A stretch of 64,000 nucleotides of DNA from Ruminococcus flavefaciens (lineage in GTDB: Bacteria; Bacillota; Clostridia; Oscillospirales; Ruminococcaceae): assembly GCA_023662725.1 (NCBI GenBank), contig JAMPIL010000001.1, positions 250,231 to 314,230 of the forward strand. The letters are read 5' to 3'. Every line of letters starts with the position of its first letter. The first letter of the stretch is position 1. Made by a program: the position numbers and the translations under genes. Below, piece by piece: positions 54,209-61,542 of the stretch. The notes under the pieces were generated by a model. That model was not told the origin of the DNA, made no database searches, and saw nothing but the letters and a program-made list of their open reading frames with translations.

Positions 54209-55048
54209 TTATTTTGCTCCCTTGCGTCGGATAACGGCATATATGGTTTTGACCATTAGCTTTAGGTCAAGCGCTGCGCTTCGTGTTTTTATGTAGCGAA
54301 CGTCATCTTCGACCCATTTATCGAATTCAACATCGCTTCTGCCCTCGGTTTGACAAATGCATGAGAGACCGCCTTTGACAAGCAGACGATCCATCTGCTC
54401 CGGCGTATATAATACAACTTCACGGGGTAGAGGCGGACGAGGTCCGATGATCGACATATCGCCTTTCAGAACATTCCAAAGCTGAGGAAGTTCGTCTATT
54501 GAAGTTTTACGGATAAAATGTCCTATTTTAGTAATACGTGGATCATTGTCGCTTTTAAATGCCAGTCCATCGCATTTGTTCTGCTTCTGAACCTCGGAAA
54601 AACGAGTTTCGGCATCCATACACATTGAACGCAGCTTGTACATTTTAAATGGTTTGCCGTTTTTAGTCAGACGAACCTGTGAAAAAAACGGATTTCCTTT
54701 ATCGTCAATATAAATAGCCAGAGCCACTATACCGATCGGAATGACCAACAATGCCAATGCACACGCAGACGCAACAATGTCAAACAAGCGTTTTACTGCT
54801 TCATAGAACCGACCTTTAGCCGGCACTATCTTGCTGTACTTCAGAGTATTTGCAACGCCCTCCTGCAAGAGCTGAAGTGCATTTTCATCAAATTCCAAAA
54901 TCGGGTAATCTGTTACGCCTTTTGAGGATTTGGTTTCGGAATCCGGCTGAGAATCGTCTATGATTTCAAGAGACCTAAGCGCATTATTTGTGACATCCTC
55001 TTCCGACAACCGTTTATCCTTTATCCTTGATGTGATAGCTTGCAGCAT
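54209..55048 (-). CDS. Undecaprenyl-phosphate sugar phosphotransferase with short N-terminal region
   Basis: The 279-residue protein has an N-terminal soluble region of about 85 residues, one membrane helix (about 92-112: FDIVASACALALLVIPIGIVAL) and the sugar transferase catalytic domain: MYKLRSMCMDAETR, RKTSIDELPQLWNVLKGDMS and IIGPRPPLPREV, with DLKLMVKTIYAV at the end. Unlike the WbaP-like protein at 8939 it has a single membrane segment. It should start another glycolipid or exopolysaccharide. AAGGAGG overlaps the stop codon of a 31-codon ORF, so the two may be coupled. The leader is over 350 bases. Confidence 0.85.
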   Translation of the reverse strand: MLQAITSRIKDKRLSEEDVTNNALRSLEIIDDSQPDSETKSSKGVTDYPILEFDENALQLLQEGVANTLKYSKIVPAKGRFYEAVKRLFDIVASACALALLVIPIGIVALAIYIDDKGNPFFSQVRLTKNGKPFKMYKLRSMCMDAETRFSEVQKQNKCDGLAFKSDNDPRITKIGHFIRKTSIDELPQLWNVLKGDMSIIGPRPPLPREVVLYTPEQMDRLLVKGGLSCICQTEGRSDVEFDKWVEDDVRYIKTRSAALDLKLMVKTIYAVIRRKGAK

Positions 55049-55061
55049 TATTTTCCCCTCC

Positions 55062-55157
55062 TTAAAGGCTGTAAAAACCGGAAATAATTTCCTTAAGATC
55101 GCAGCAGCCCATAAACATAGTTTTGCTTTTTAAGCGCCAACTAAAATAATTCCTCAT
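55062..55157 (-). CDS. Possible 31-residue peptide gene
   Basis: An ORF of 31 codons (MRNYFSWRLKSK, later MGCCDLKEIISG and FYSL at the end) lies inside the long leader of the sugar transferase gene. GAGAGGT is placed 5 bases before its ATG. Its stop TAA overlaps the AAGGAGG of the sugar transferase. The product is basic at the start and contains a Cys-Cys pair. No family was recognised. It could be a leader peptide, a small signalling peptide or chance. Confidence 0.4.
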   Translation of the reverse strand: MRNYFSWRLKSKTMFMGCCDLKEIISGFYSL

Positions 55158-55411
55158 ATTTACCTCTCAATATTTACTATTTGTAAAACCAATAGCGGAA
55201 ACCTTGTAGAATGCGAAAAGATACTTTTTGTTTCTTTTTTTCTGAAAAAAGTATGCCTGTCCGTTAAAATCTTTCAGTTTCTTTGTAATTATCGAGTGAA
55301 TCACGGAAATTTTTGTTTTGCATTAATAGATATAGCAGTAAACAGCCATGATATCGCATTAAATATTATGTTAGGTTTCAGAGTTTACAAAATATATGTA
55401 CTCTTTTAATT
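55158..55411 (-). other. Long untranslated leader region of the sugar transferase unit
   Basis: Between the promoter at 55412-55440 and the small ORF there are about 250 AT-rich bases. I see no riboswitch or terminator; ACTTTTTTCAGAAAAAAAG is a short weak hairpin. Confidence 0.35.
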
Positions 55412-55440
55412 ATTTTATCATAAACATATTATTATGTCAA
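55412..55440 (-). promoter_or_regulatory. Promoter of the small ORF, sugar transferase and tmk unit
   Basis: On the minus strand TTGACA (55440-55435), 17 bases, TAAAAT (55417-55412). Confidence 0.75.
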
Positions 55441-55584
55441 GAATATTTTGCTGGAAATTTTCGTCTGACAACGAATAAAGTAATTTTTTGTTTAAATTGA
55501 ACAAATCATAATGAATTTTTATGACATTCAGCAATTATACTAAAAGTATATCGTGTAATGCCGCAAATGTATCTTAAACTGATA

Positions 55585-55612
55585 CAAAAAAGTACGCAGT
55601 TCTCTGCGTACT
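55585..55612 (-). terminator. Terminator of murA
   Basis: On the minus strand AGTACGCAG and CTGCGTACT form a perfect 9-bp stem with AGAA loop, followed by TTTTTT. It lies 175 bases after murA, beyond the fold-back element at 55615-55774. Confidence 0.85.
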
Positions 55613-55614
55613 CA

Positions 55615-55774
55615 GAATTTGTTCGCATAGAAGATTCCGCACGTATTTTCGGCAAATTTTACCGATTGCTGCGTTGAAAAATCTCACCATACGATAGTAT
55701 GCTTTCGCTTTTTCTCCTTGCCCTCATCAAAATTTTCTCGAAAATCCGCACATAATTTCTATGTGGACAAGTTC
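55615..55774. mobile_element. MITE-like fold-back element, 160 bp
   Basis: Imperfect inverted arms of about 50 bases: GAATTTGTTCGCATAGAAG at 55615 and CTATGTGGACAAGTTC at the right end. The core CATACGATAGTATGC, then CGCTTTTTCTCCTTG, matches the element at 6402-6560 (TACGATAGTATTGC, CGGTTTTCTTCCTTG). It sits between murA and its terminator. Confidence 0.68.
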
Positions 55775-55787
55775 TTATTTTACTAAC

Positions 55788-57086
55788 TCATACAGCGGCT
55801 TTGGTTTCGGAATTTTTTTCTTCTTTATCAGGAACGCTGATTTTTTCGATATCAGCTCCGAGAGAACGAAGCTTGCCTTCCATACAGTCATAGCCTCTTT
55901 CGATATGGAAAATATCCTCTATTTCCGTGATCCCGTTTGCGGCAAGACCGGCAATGATCAAAGCTGCGCCTGCTCTAAGATCGCAGGCTTTCACAGGAGC
56001 GCCCATAAGACTGCCGGTACCTTCTATAAGAGCGACCTTACCGTTTACCGTAATATCAGCGCCCATTCTTCTAAGCTCGTCAACATAGCGGAAACGCTGT
56101 TCCCAGACGCCTTCCGTGACTATGCTTGTACCCTCCGCAAGAGTGAGCAGAGTAGCTATCTGCGGCTGCATATCGGTGGGGAAACCGGGGTGAGGAGTTG
56201 TTTTGACGTTTGCCTTAACGAGCGGACCGTCAACCCATACTCTTACGCTGTCATCGTACTGTTCTATATTTACGCCGATTTTTTCGAGTTTTTTTGTTAT
56301 GGATTCAAGGTGTTTGGGGATAACATTTTCAATAGTAACGTCGCCCTTTGTAGCAGCGGCAGCGATCATAAATGTTCCCGCTTCGATTTGATCGGGGATA
56401 ACGGAATAATTAGTGCCGTGCAGTCTTTCAACGCCTCTGATCTTGATAACATCAGTACCGGCACCCATTATATTAGCTCCCATAGAGTTGAGGAAGTTTG
56501 CGAGATCAACGATATGCGGTTCTTTTGCTGCATTCTCGATAACTGTAAGTCCTTCGGCTTTAACAGCGGCGAGCATAGCGTTCATAGTTGCTCCGACTGT
56601 TACGACATCAAAGAATATCTGGCTGCCGCAGAGTTTTTCCGCATTGAGGTCTATCATTCCCTGACTAAGAGTATACTTTGCTCCGAGAGCGGAAAATGCT
56701 TTAAGGTGCTGGTCGATAGGACGGTCGCCGAGAGGACATCCGCCGGGCATTGAAACTCTTGCTTTATTGAATTTTCCGAGCAGAGCGCCGAGAAAATAAT
56801 ATGAAGCACGCATTTTTCTTGCAGTTTCATAAGGTACGCAGAATTTAGTGATTCCGGTCGGGTCTATTTTATAAACGTCCTTGCCGATATTTTCAACAAC
56901 GGCTCCCATTTCCTGAAGAATACGCAGACTTATGTTAACATCGCTTATCGAGGGAACGTTTTCAATTATACATGGTTCGTCTGATAGAATTACAGCCGGA
57001 AGAATAGCAACAGCCGCATTTTTTGCGCCGCTTATCGTAACTTTTCCGGTAAGGCGTCTGCCGCCTTTAACAACAAACTTATCCAA
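55788..57086 (-). CDS. murA: UDP-N-acetylglucosamine 1-carboxyvinyltransferase
   Basis: The 432-residue enzyme performs the first step of peptidoglycan precursor synthesis, adding enolpyruvate to UDP-GlcNAc. The fold shows GAKNAAVAILPAVIL, the active-site loop with Cys in MPGGCPLGDRPIDQHL (the fosfomycin target), and TDMQPQIATLLTLAEG, VWEQRFRYVDELRRMGA and DLRAGAALIIAGL. The start codon is TTG at 57086, 6 bases after GGAGAG; no better in-frame start exists. Clostridia often have two copies; only this one is in the window. Confidence 0.95.
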   Translation of the reverse strand: MDKFVVKGGRRLTGKVTISGAKNAAVAILPAVILSDEPCIIENVPSISDVNISLRILQEMGAVVENIGKDVYKIDPTGITKFCVPYETARKMRASYYFLGALLGKFNKARVSMPGGCPLGDRPIDQHLKAFSALGAKYTLSQGMIDLNAEKLCGSQIFFDVVTVGATMNAMLAAVKAEGLTVIENAAKEPHIVDLANFLNSMGANIMGAGTDVIKIRGVERLHGTNYSVIPDQIEAGTFMIAAAATKGDVTIENVIPKHLESITKKLEKIGVNIEQYDDSVRVWVDGPLVKANVKTTPHPGFPTDMQPQIATLLTLAEGTSIVTEGVWEQRFRYVDELRRMGADITVNGKVALIEGTGSLMGAPVKACDLRAGAALIIAGLAANGITEIEDIFHIERGYDCMEGKLRSLGADIEKISVPDKEEKNSETKAAV

Positions 57087-57243
57087 ATAAATTCTCTCCT
57101 TAATTATCAGGATATTTTTCTATGCTCCTGAACTTTTTCTTTTGTTCTGTATCAGAATCAGTACCAACAGAACGCTGTGGATGCATTTTCAGTAAATTTT
57201 ATTGGACACAGCGTTAAAAAATCCAATCTATTGGAACGGTTTC

Positions 57244-58161
57244 TTAATTATAATCCGAGATAAACCATTTAAGCTCTTCGCCGTTGTATTCGCCGACTTT
57301 AACGTATTCGATCTCAACAGGCTTAACGGGAGTGCTTACTTCGTTTGAAAAAGCGTTTGCCTGATATGTTTCAGTATCCTGAAGCGAGAAAATTATATCA
57401 AGACCGTCGTAAACCTGACCGAAAATAGTATAGCTTCCGTCAAGCCACGGAGAGCCGCCGACAGATTTATAAACTTCCTTTGCGTCGGCAGGATAGTTTT
57501 CAGCAAACATATCTTCCGTGAAGGTTTCGCCCGTAACGATATAGAACTGGCTTCCGTTTGTTGCAGTTGAACCGCTGTTTGCGTAAGCGAGAGTTCCGGC
57601 AGCGTGGATAACATTTTCATTTGTTCCGCCATCGAATTTATCGCCCCAGATCGACTCTCCGCCGGTACCTGTTCCGTTAGGGTCGCCGCCCTGTATCATA
57701 AAATCTTTAACGATTCTGTGGAAAGTAAGACCGTCGTAATAGCCTTGTTCGGCAAGTCCGACGAAGTTTTCCACGCCAAGCTCTGCATATTCGGGGAAGA
57801 GTCTTATTTTAACCTCGCCCTCGTAATCTTTGAACTTCATTATAACGATTTTTTCGCCTTTTTCTGGAGTTGTAAAATTCTTGACAGCCGAATTTTCAAG
57901 ATCTATTTCCGGAGCTTTTCTGTCGGAAAATCTTGAAATATTTATTTCGCCGAGAGCATTATACGGCGAGTTGGGATCCTGAACTCCGTTTTGTTCATCG
58001 TTGTTTCCGGCGGCAGTAGTGTCAGAAACGGCATTGTCGGTGTTGGAAGTATTTGTATCAGATTTGCTGTCTTTGATTTCCTTTCCGCATGATGTAAACA
58101 TAGAAGCAGCGATAACGCTGCAAAAAACAGCTATTAAAGCTCTTTTGAACATAAGCTTCAC
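57244..58161 (-). CDS. Cyclophilin-type peptidyl-prolyl isomerase lipoprotein
   Basis: The 305-residue protein has a lipoprotein signal (lipobox FTSC, Cys about 25), an Asn/Asp/Thr-rich spacer, and a cyclophilin domain (about 100-300) with the catalytic FHRIVKDFMIQGGDP, GSQFYIV and the Trp-like region (GGSPWLDGSYTIFGQV). It should help fold exported proteins outside the membrane. GGAG precedes the ATG. A related but degenerate gene follows upstream at 58323 on the same strand, each with its own promoter. Confidence 0.9.
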   Translation of the reverse strand: MKLMFKRALIAVFCSVIAASMFTSCGKEIKDSKSDTNTSNTDNAVSDTTAAGNNDEQNGVQDPNSPYNALGEINISRFSDRKAPEIDLENSAVKNFTTPEKGEKIVIMKFKDYEGEVKIRLFPEYAELGVENFVGLAEQGYYDGLTFHRIVKDFMIQGGDPNGTGTGGESIWGDKFDGGTNENVIHAAGTLAYANSGSTATNGSQFYIVTGETFTEDMFAENYPADAKEVYKSVGGSPWLDGSYTIFGQVYDGLDIIFSLQDTETYQANAFSNEVSTPVKPVEIEYVKVGEYNGEELKWFISDYN

Positions 58162-58209
58162 TCCTTAATTATATATGTGAAATTTCAGTTAATTCCTTAT
58201 AACCTGTTT

Positions 58210-58238
58210 ATTATACTACAAAAAATCAATTTTGTAAA
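58210..58238 (-). promoter_or_regulatory. Promoter of the cyclophilin lipoprotein gene
   Basis: On the minus strand TTTACA (58238-58233), 17 bases, TATAAT (58215-58210). Confidence 0.78.
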
Positions 58239-58322
58239 TAGTTTCCGCTAAAATTTGTAATAATTGGTTAAACCTGTTTATGAAAACACATGGATTTATG
58301 GCAATACATAAAAATATGCGGA

Positions 58323-59114
58323 TTATTTTTCTTCTTCTGATGACGAATAAGTTCCGATAGTTATCGAATTTATCATCACATCTTCTTTCGGAGTTTTGTA
58401 GGTTCCGGTTTTTTCGGATTCAAGCGAAGCGAGAGCGTCTACAACGTCGAGTCCTTCGTATGTCTGACCGATAATGGTCATTTGCTGCGAAAGATTCGGA
58501 AGTCCGCCCTTTTCGATAAAAGCTTCCGCAAGCGCTTCGCTGACTGAAGCTTCTCGGAGTTCTGAAGCGACTTCGTCCGTGAATTGAATAGAATTTATAA
58601 GAAGAAAACGGCTTCCGCAGTAATAAGTGCCGCCGCCGAAGATTTTTTCCTTAAAGCTTCTTTCGTATTCGGTATTGAGCATACAAACTGCACCTCGAAA
58701 AGGCCAGAGATCCTGATTAAGCTCTCTTTTTACACGTTCGTTGGAATCTTTTCCTGAGCTGCCGTTTTTTTCCGCCGAGCCGCAGCCTGAATATGCGCCG
58801 TCCTGAGCGTCGAAAATATAGGTATTGTCATAATAGCCTTTCTCGGCAAGCTCTGTAAAATTCTTAACTGCATCCGGAGAATATTCGGGATAAAGCCGAA
58901 TTCTTACTTCTCCGAGAGTAGTATCTATAACGGCGATCGGATCGCCTTTCCGCGGTTTTTCAAGCTGAACGAGCTCCATAGTATTCGGATTGATAACTAT
59001 GTAAGTATTGTTATCTTCTCTTGCCTTAGAAAAAAGCATGATAGAGAGCGAAAACATACCCATTATAAGAGTCATTAGCAAAATCATTTTCATAAAACGT
59101 TTTCCGTTAGCCAT
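58323..59114 (-). CDS. Degenerate membrane-anchored cyclophilin-like protein
   Basis: The 263-residue protein has one N-terminal membrane helix (about 8-28) and a cyclophilin-like domain: AVIDTTLGEVRIRLYPEYSPDAVKNFTELAEKGYYDN aligns well with the lipoprotein relative, and TIIGQTYEGLDVVDAL matches its end. The catalytic FHR is replaced by IFDA, and QFYIV by RFLLIN. Isomerase activity is therefore doubtful; a peptide-binding or regulatory role is possible. It has its own promoter and lies upstream of the active-looking paralogue. Confidence 0.78.
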   Translation of the reverse strand: MANGKRFMKMILLMTLIMGMFSLSIMLFSKAREDNNTYIVINPNTMELVQLEKPRKGDPIAVIDTTLGEVRIRLYPEYSPDAVKNFTELAEKGYYDNTYIFDAQDGAYSGCGSAEKNGSSGKDSNERVKRELNQDLWPFRGAVCMLNTEYERSFKEKIFGGGTYYCGSRFLLINSIQFTDEVASELREASVSEALAEAFIEKGGLPNLSQQMTIIGQTYEGLDVVDALASLESEKTGTYKTPKEDVMINSITIGTYSSSEEEK

Positions 59115-59146
59115 TAAAAAATCCTCACTGATAAATATTTATAATT

Positions 59147-59175
59147 ATTATACCTAATTAAGGAAAATTTGTCAA
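59147..59175 (-). promoter_or_regulatory. Promoter of the degenerate cyclophilin-like gene
   Basis: On the minus strand TTGACA (59175-59170), 17 bases, TATAAT (59152-59147). Confidence 0.85.
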
Positions 59176-59330
59176 TATAAAACATTAAATTTATTGCAGC
59201 ATTCTTTTAGAGGATATGCTTCACCTTTCTTTTGGTTAAAGGCGTAATTTCTCATAGGGGGGACAGCTTCTCTTGATGTTCGATAAATATTCTCTTTTAT
59301 ATTTTCCCCATTATGAGCGAGTTTATTCGC

Positions 59331-61139
59331 TTAGCTGCTGAAAATAAAATCAAGAATATAAAGTATAACGTCGCCGACTTTATGGGAATCAACGATTTCA
59401 ATGGCTTTATCCGGCCGATTTGTGATTATGTTGTCAACTCCGAGAGAAACCATCTTACGGATGTCAGATTCATTGTCAACGGTCCAGACAAAAATAAGCT
59501 TGCCGTTCTGATGAGCTGAATTGACCACGCTTTTATTCACGAAAATATAATTCATGCTTACAGCGTCTATGTCAGGGAGCTGAGAATAGGCGGTGGATGT
59601 CGCTATATTGGCGATAAGGGCCGTTTTTATTTTCGGTTCGATCTCTTTTACTTTTTTCAGAGCCTTGTATGAAAACGAAGTTATGTAGCATGAAGAAGTA
59701 AGACCGTATTTCTTAACAAGTTCCACGGTTTTTTCAACTGTTTCGTTTACGTTTCCGATATTTTTTATTTCAATGTTAAGCAGAGCTTTATGTCCTATAA
59801 ACTCAAGAACATCGGAAAGAAGCATTATTTTAGCGTCCTCAAATTCGCTTCTGAACCATTTTCCGGCGGAAAGCTGCTGAAGCTCTTCGTATGTATAATC
59901 AGAAATTTTGCCTGAACCGTTCGTTGTACGGTTCAGGGTTTTGTCATGGAAAACGACAAGCTGTTTATCAGCGGTAAGCTGAACGTCAAGTTCGATATAA
60001 TCCGCATTGCTGTCTATAGCAGCCTGAAAAGCGTAGATAGTATTTTCCGGAGCAATATAAGAGAATCCACGGTGCGCGCTTACCTGTATTCCGTGCAGGG
60101 GAACGTTGAGTTTGATATTACCCTTATAAATGCCTCTTATGTAAAATAAGTTTATAAAAATTCCGGCGACGGCAAGGCTTATGATAAGAGCTGCTTTGGG
60201 AACAGGCTGCATCTTTTTTCTGCGTCTGTCAGGGATAGTTATTTTCTCGCCGTCCTCAAGATCTCCGAGGAATCTTCCGGTAAGCCAACACATAATTGCC
60301 GGAGCAGAGAAAAATGCAGAAACAGCCGTAAATATTTTCATAGTGTAATCAAGTACGCTTAAAGCGCCTCTGAAAGCTTGTTCCGGACGTGAAAAACCTT
60401 TGATGAACAGAACTACAAGAAAGCTTACGCCGAATGTTGCCGCAACAGTTACTCCAAGGATAAAAAATGTCCAAAGGAAGAATGAAAATGCCATGCTAAG
60501 TCTTTTTTTATGTATTTTTTCAAAGCTTTTTTTAACACATTCAGAGAATTTTTTTCTTGTAAGCACAAGGTAATGCAGACTGTAGCTTCTTCCGACTATA
60601 ATAAAAATAAAAAGAAACTGTATTAAAACGTAGCATATAACGGCGAGCCGACCATTGATATTGACGAAAGCTTTCCTTAAAATAGGAAGAAGCGGAGCCA
60701 AAAACATACCGGAGGACAGTGTGAAATGCGCAAGCGGCATACAAAGCATAAAAAGCATAAAACGAAGTATGCCAAGTCCTCTGAACGCTTTGCGGAAGCT
60801 TTTGAAACCGGTGAGGAGCATTCCGCCGACCGTTATTTTTTCGTGTCTGCTGTAGCAGGTGAAGCAGGCGGCAAGTGCAGAAAGTTCGACAAAAGCAAAA
60901 AATCCCGAACAGAAAAGCAGTATGACAATAAATATCAGCGTTATGGGATTTTTCAGGTAAACCATCATGCTTTCATCCGAAAGATAGGTTATTCCAGAAG
61001 CTTTCATCGTAAGCTTCAGAATAAGCGCAAGAAGAGGCGCTCCGGCAGCTGCGAGAATAAGTTTATACAAAAATTCAAACAGCAGAAAATGCGGAAGCGC
61101 TTTTACGAATACAGCCATTGATTTAAAAAAGTTTTTCAT
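59331..61139 (-). CDS. Membrane glycerophosphodiester phosphodiesterase
   Basis: The 602-residue protein joins a large membrane domain (about 1-340; at least seven hydrophobic helices, the family called membrane domain of glycerophosphodiesterase) to a C-terminal GDPD domain (about 350-590). Catalytic residues are seen in SAHRGFSYIAPENT, ADYIELDVQLTADKQLVVFHDKTLNRTT, and LNIEIKN. It splits glycerophosphodiesters to glycerol-3-phosphate and alcohol and may act on lipid or teichoic acid turnover. It is transcribed from its own consensus promoter. Confidence 0.92.
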   Translation of the reverse strand: MKNFFKSMAVFVKALPHFLLFEFLYKLILAAAGAPLLALILKLTMKASGITYLSDESMMVYLKNPITLIFIVILLFCSGFFAFVELSALAACFTCYSRHEKITVGGMLLTGFKSFRKAFRGLGILRFMLFMLCMPLAHFTLSSGMFLAPLLPILRKAFVNINGRLAVICYVLIQFLFIFIIVGRSYSLHYLVLTRKKFSECVKKSFEKIHKKRLSMAFSFFLWTFFILGVTVAATFGVSFLVVLFIKGFSRPEQAFRGALSVLDYTMKIFTAVSAFFSAPAIMCWLTGRFLGDLEDGEKITIPDRRRKKMQPVPKAALIISLAVAGIFINLFYIRGIYKGNIKLNVPLHGIQVSAHRGFSYIAPENTIYAFQAAIDSNADYIELDVQLTADKQLVVFHDKTLNRTTNGSGKISDYTYEELQQLSAGKWFRSEFEDAKIMLLSDVLEFIGHKALLNIEIKNIGNVNETVEKTVELVKKYGLTSSCYITSFSYKALKKVKEIEPKIKTALIANIATSTAYSQLPDIDAVSMNYIFVNKSVVNSAHQNGKLIFVWTVDNESDIRKMVSLGVDNIITNRPDKAIEIVDSHKVGDVILYILDFIFSS

Positions 61140-61179
61140 ATTATAGTCTCTCCGAATTGCGTTAAAAAATCACTATTTA

Positions 61180-61208
61180 ATTATACGATAATCTTAAGGT
61201 TTTGTCAA
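61180..61208 (-). promoter_or_regulatory. Promoter of the glycerophosphodiesterase gene
   Basis: On the minus strand TTGACA (61208-61203), 17 bases, TATAAT (61185-61180). Confidence 0.88.
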
Positions 61209-61388
61209 TATTTTGAGAATATACCGATTTTTATCATTTTAGAGTGTTTTACACATGAAAATAGATTTATACAATTTTTTCGTTGATTTGTGATAGAAAC
61301 TTATACGCTGAAATGATATAATCAAAACAAGTTATTTTTCATGTGAACAAATATATTTATGCAAGATCACTAAAATAATCGCTTTAAA
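61209..61388. other. AT-rich divergent gap without recognised genes
   Basis: About 180 bases between the two divergent promoters of the glycerophosphodiesterase and GH5 genes. I see no ORF, RNA or repeat; ATGTGAACAAAT at about 61340 is a loose relative of the motif at 61413. Confidence 0.4.
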
Positions 61389-61412
61389 ATGTACATATAT
61401 ACTATGTTTATT

Positions 61413-61423
61413 ATGTACAAATT
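61413..61423 (+). promoter_or_regulatory. ATGTACAAATT motif upstream of the GH5 gene
   Basis: ATGTACAAATT ends four bases before the -35 box. A second TGTACA lies about 25 bases upstream (AAATGTACATA), together giving a loose dyad. The same motif lies upstream of both GH9 genes and the exopolysaccharide operon. Confidence 0.5.
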
Positions 61424-61426
61424 CTA

Positions 61427-61455
61427 TTGACTTTTTTTTACTAATATGATAAAAT
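61427..61455 (+). promoter_or_regulatory. Promoter of the GH5 gene
   Basis: TTGACT (61427-61432), 17 bases, TAAAAT (61450-61455). Leader of about 80 bases. Confidence 0.78.
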
Positions 61456-61542
61456 AAGCTTGAATATTTTAGCGGAAATTTACTGCACTGGATTTCCGAA
61501 GAAAATATAAAAATTACAAATAAAATTTGGGAGGATTTTATT

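Noticed and set aside
55761..56753. Plus-strand frame of 330 codons opposite murA
   Set aside because: It is a shadow of murA, which has all active-site motifs on the minus strand.
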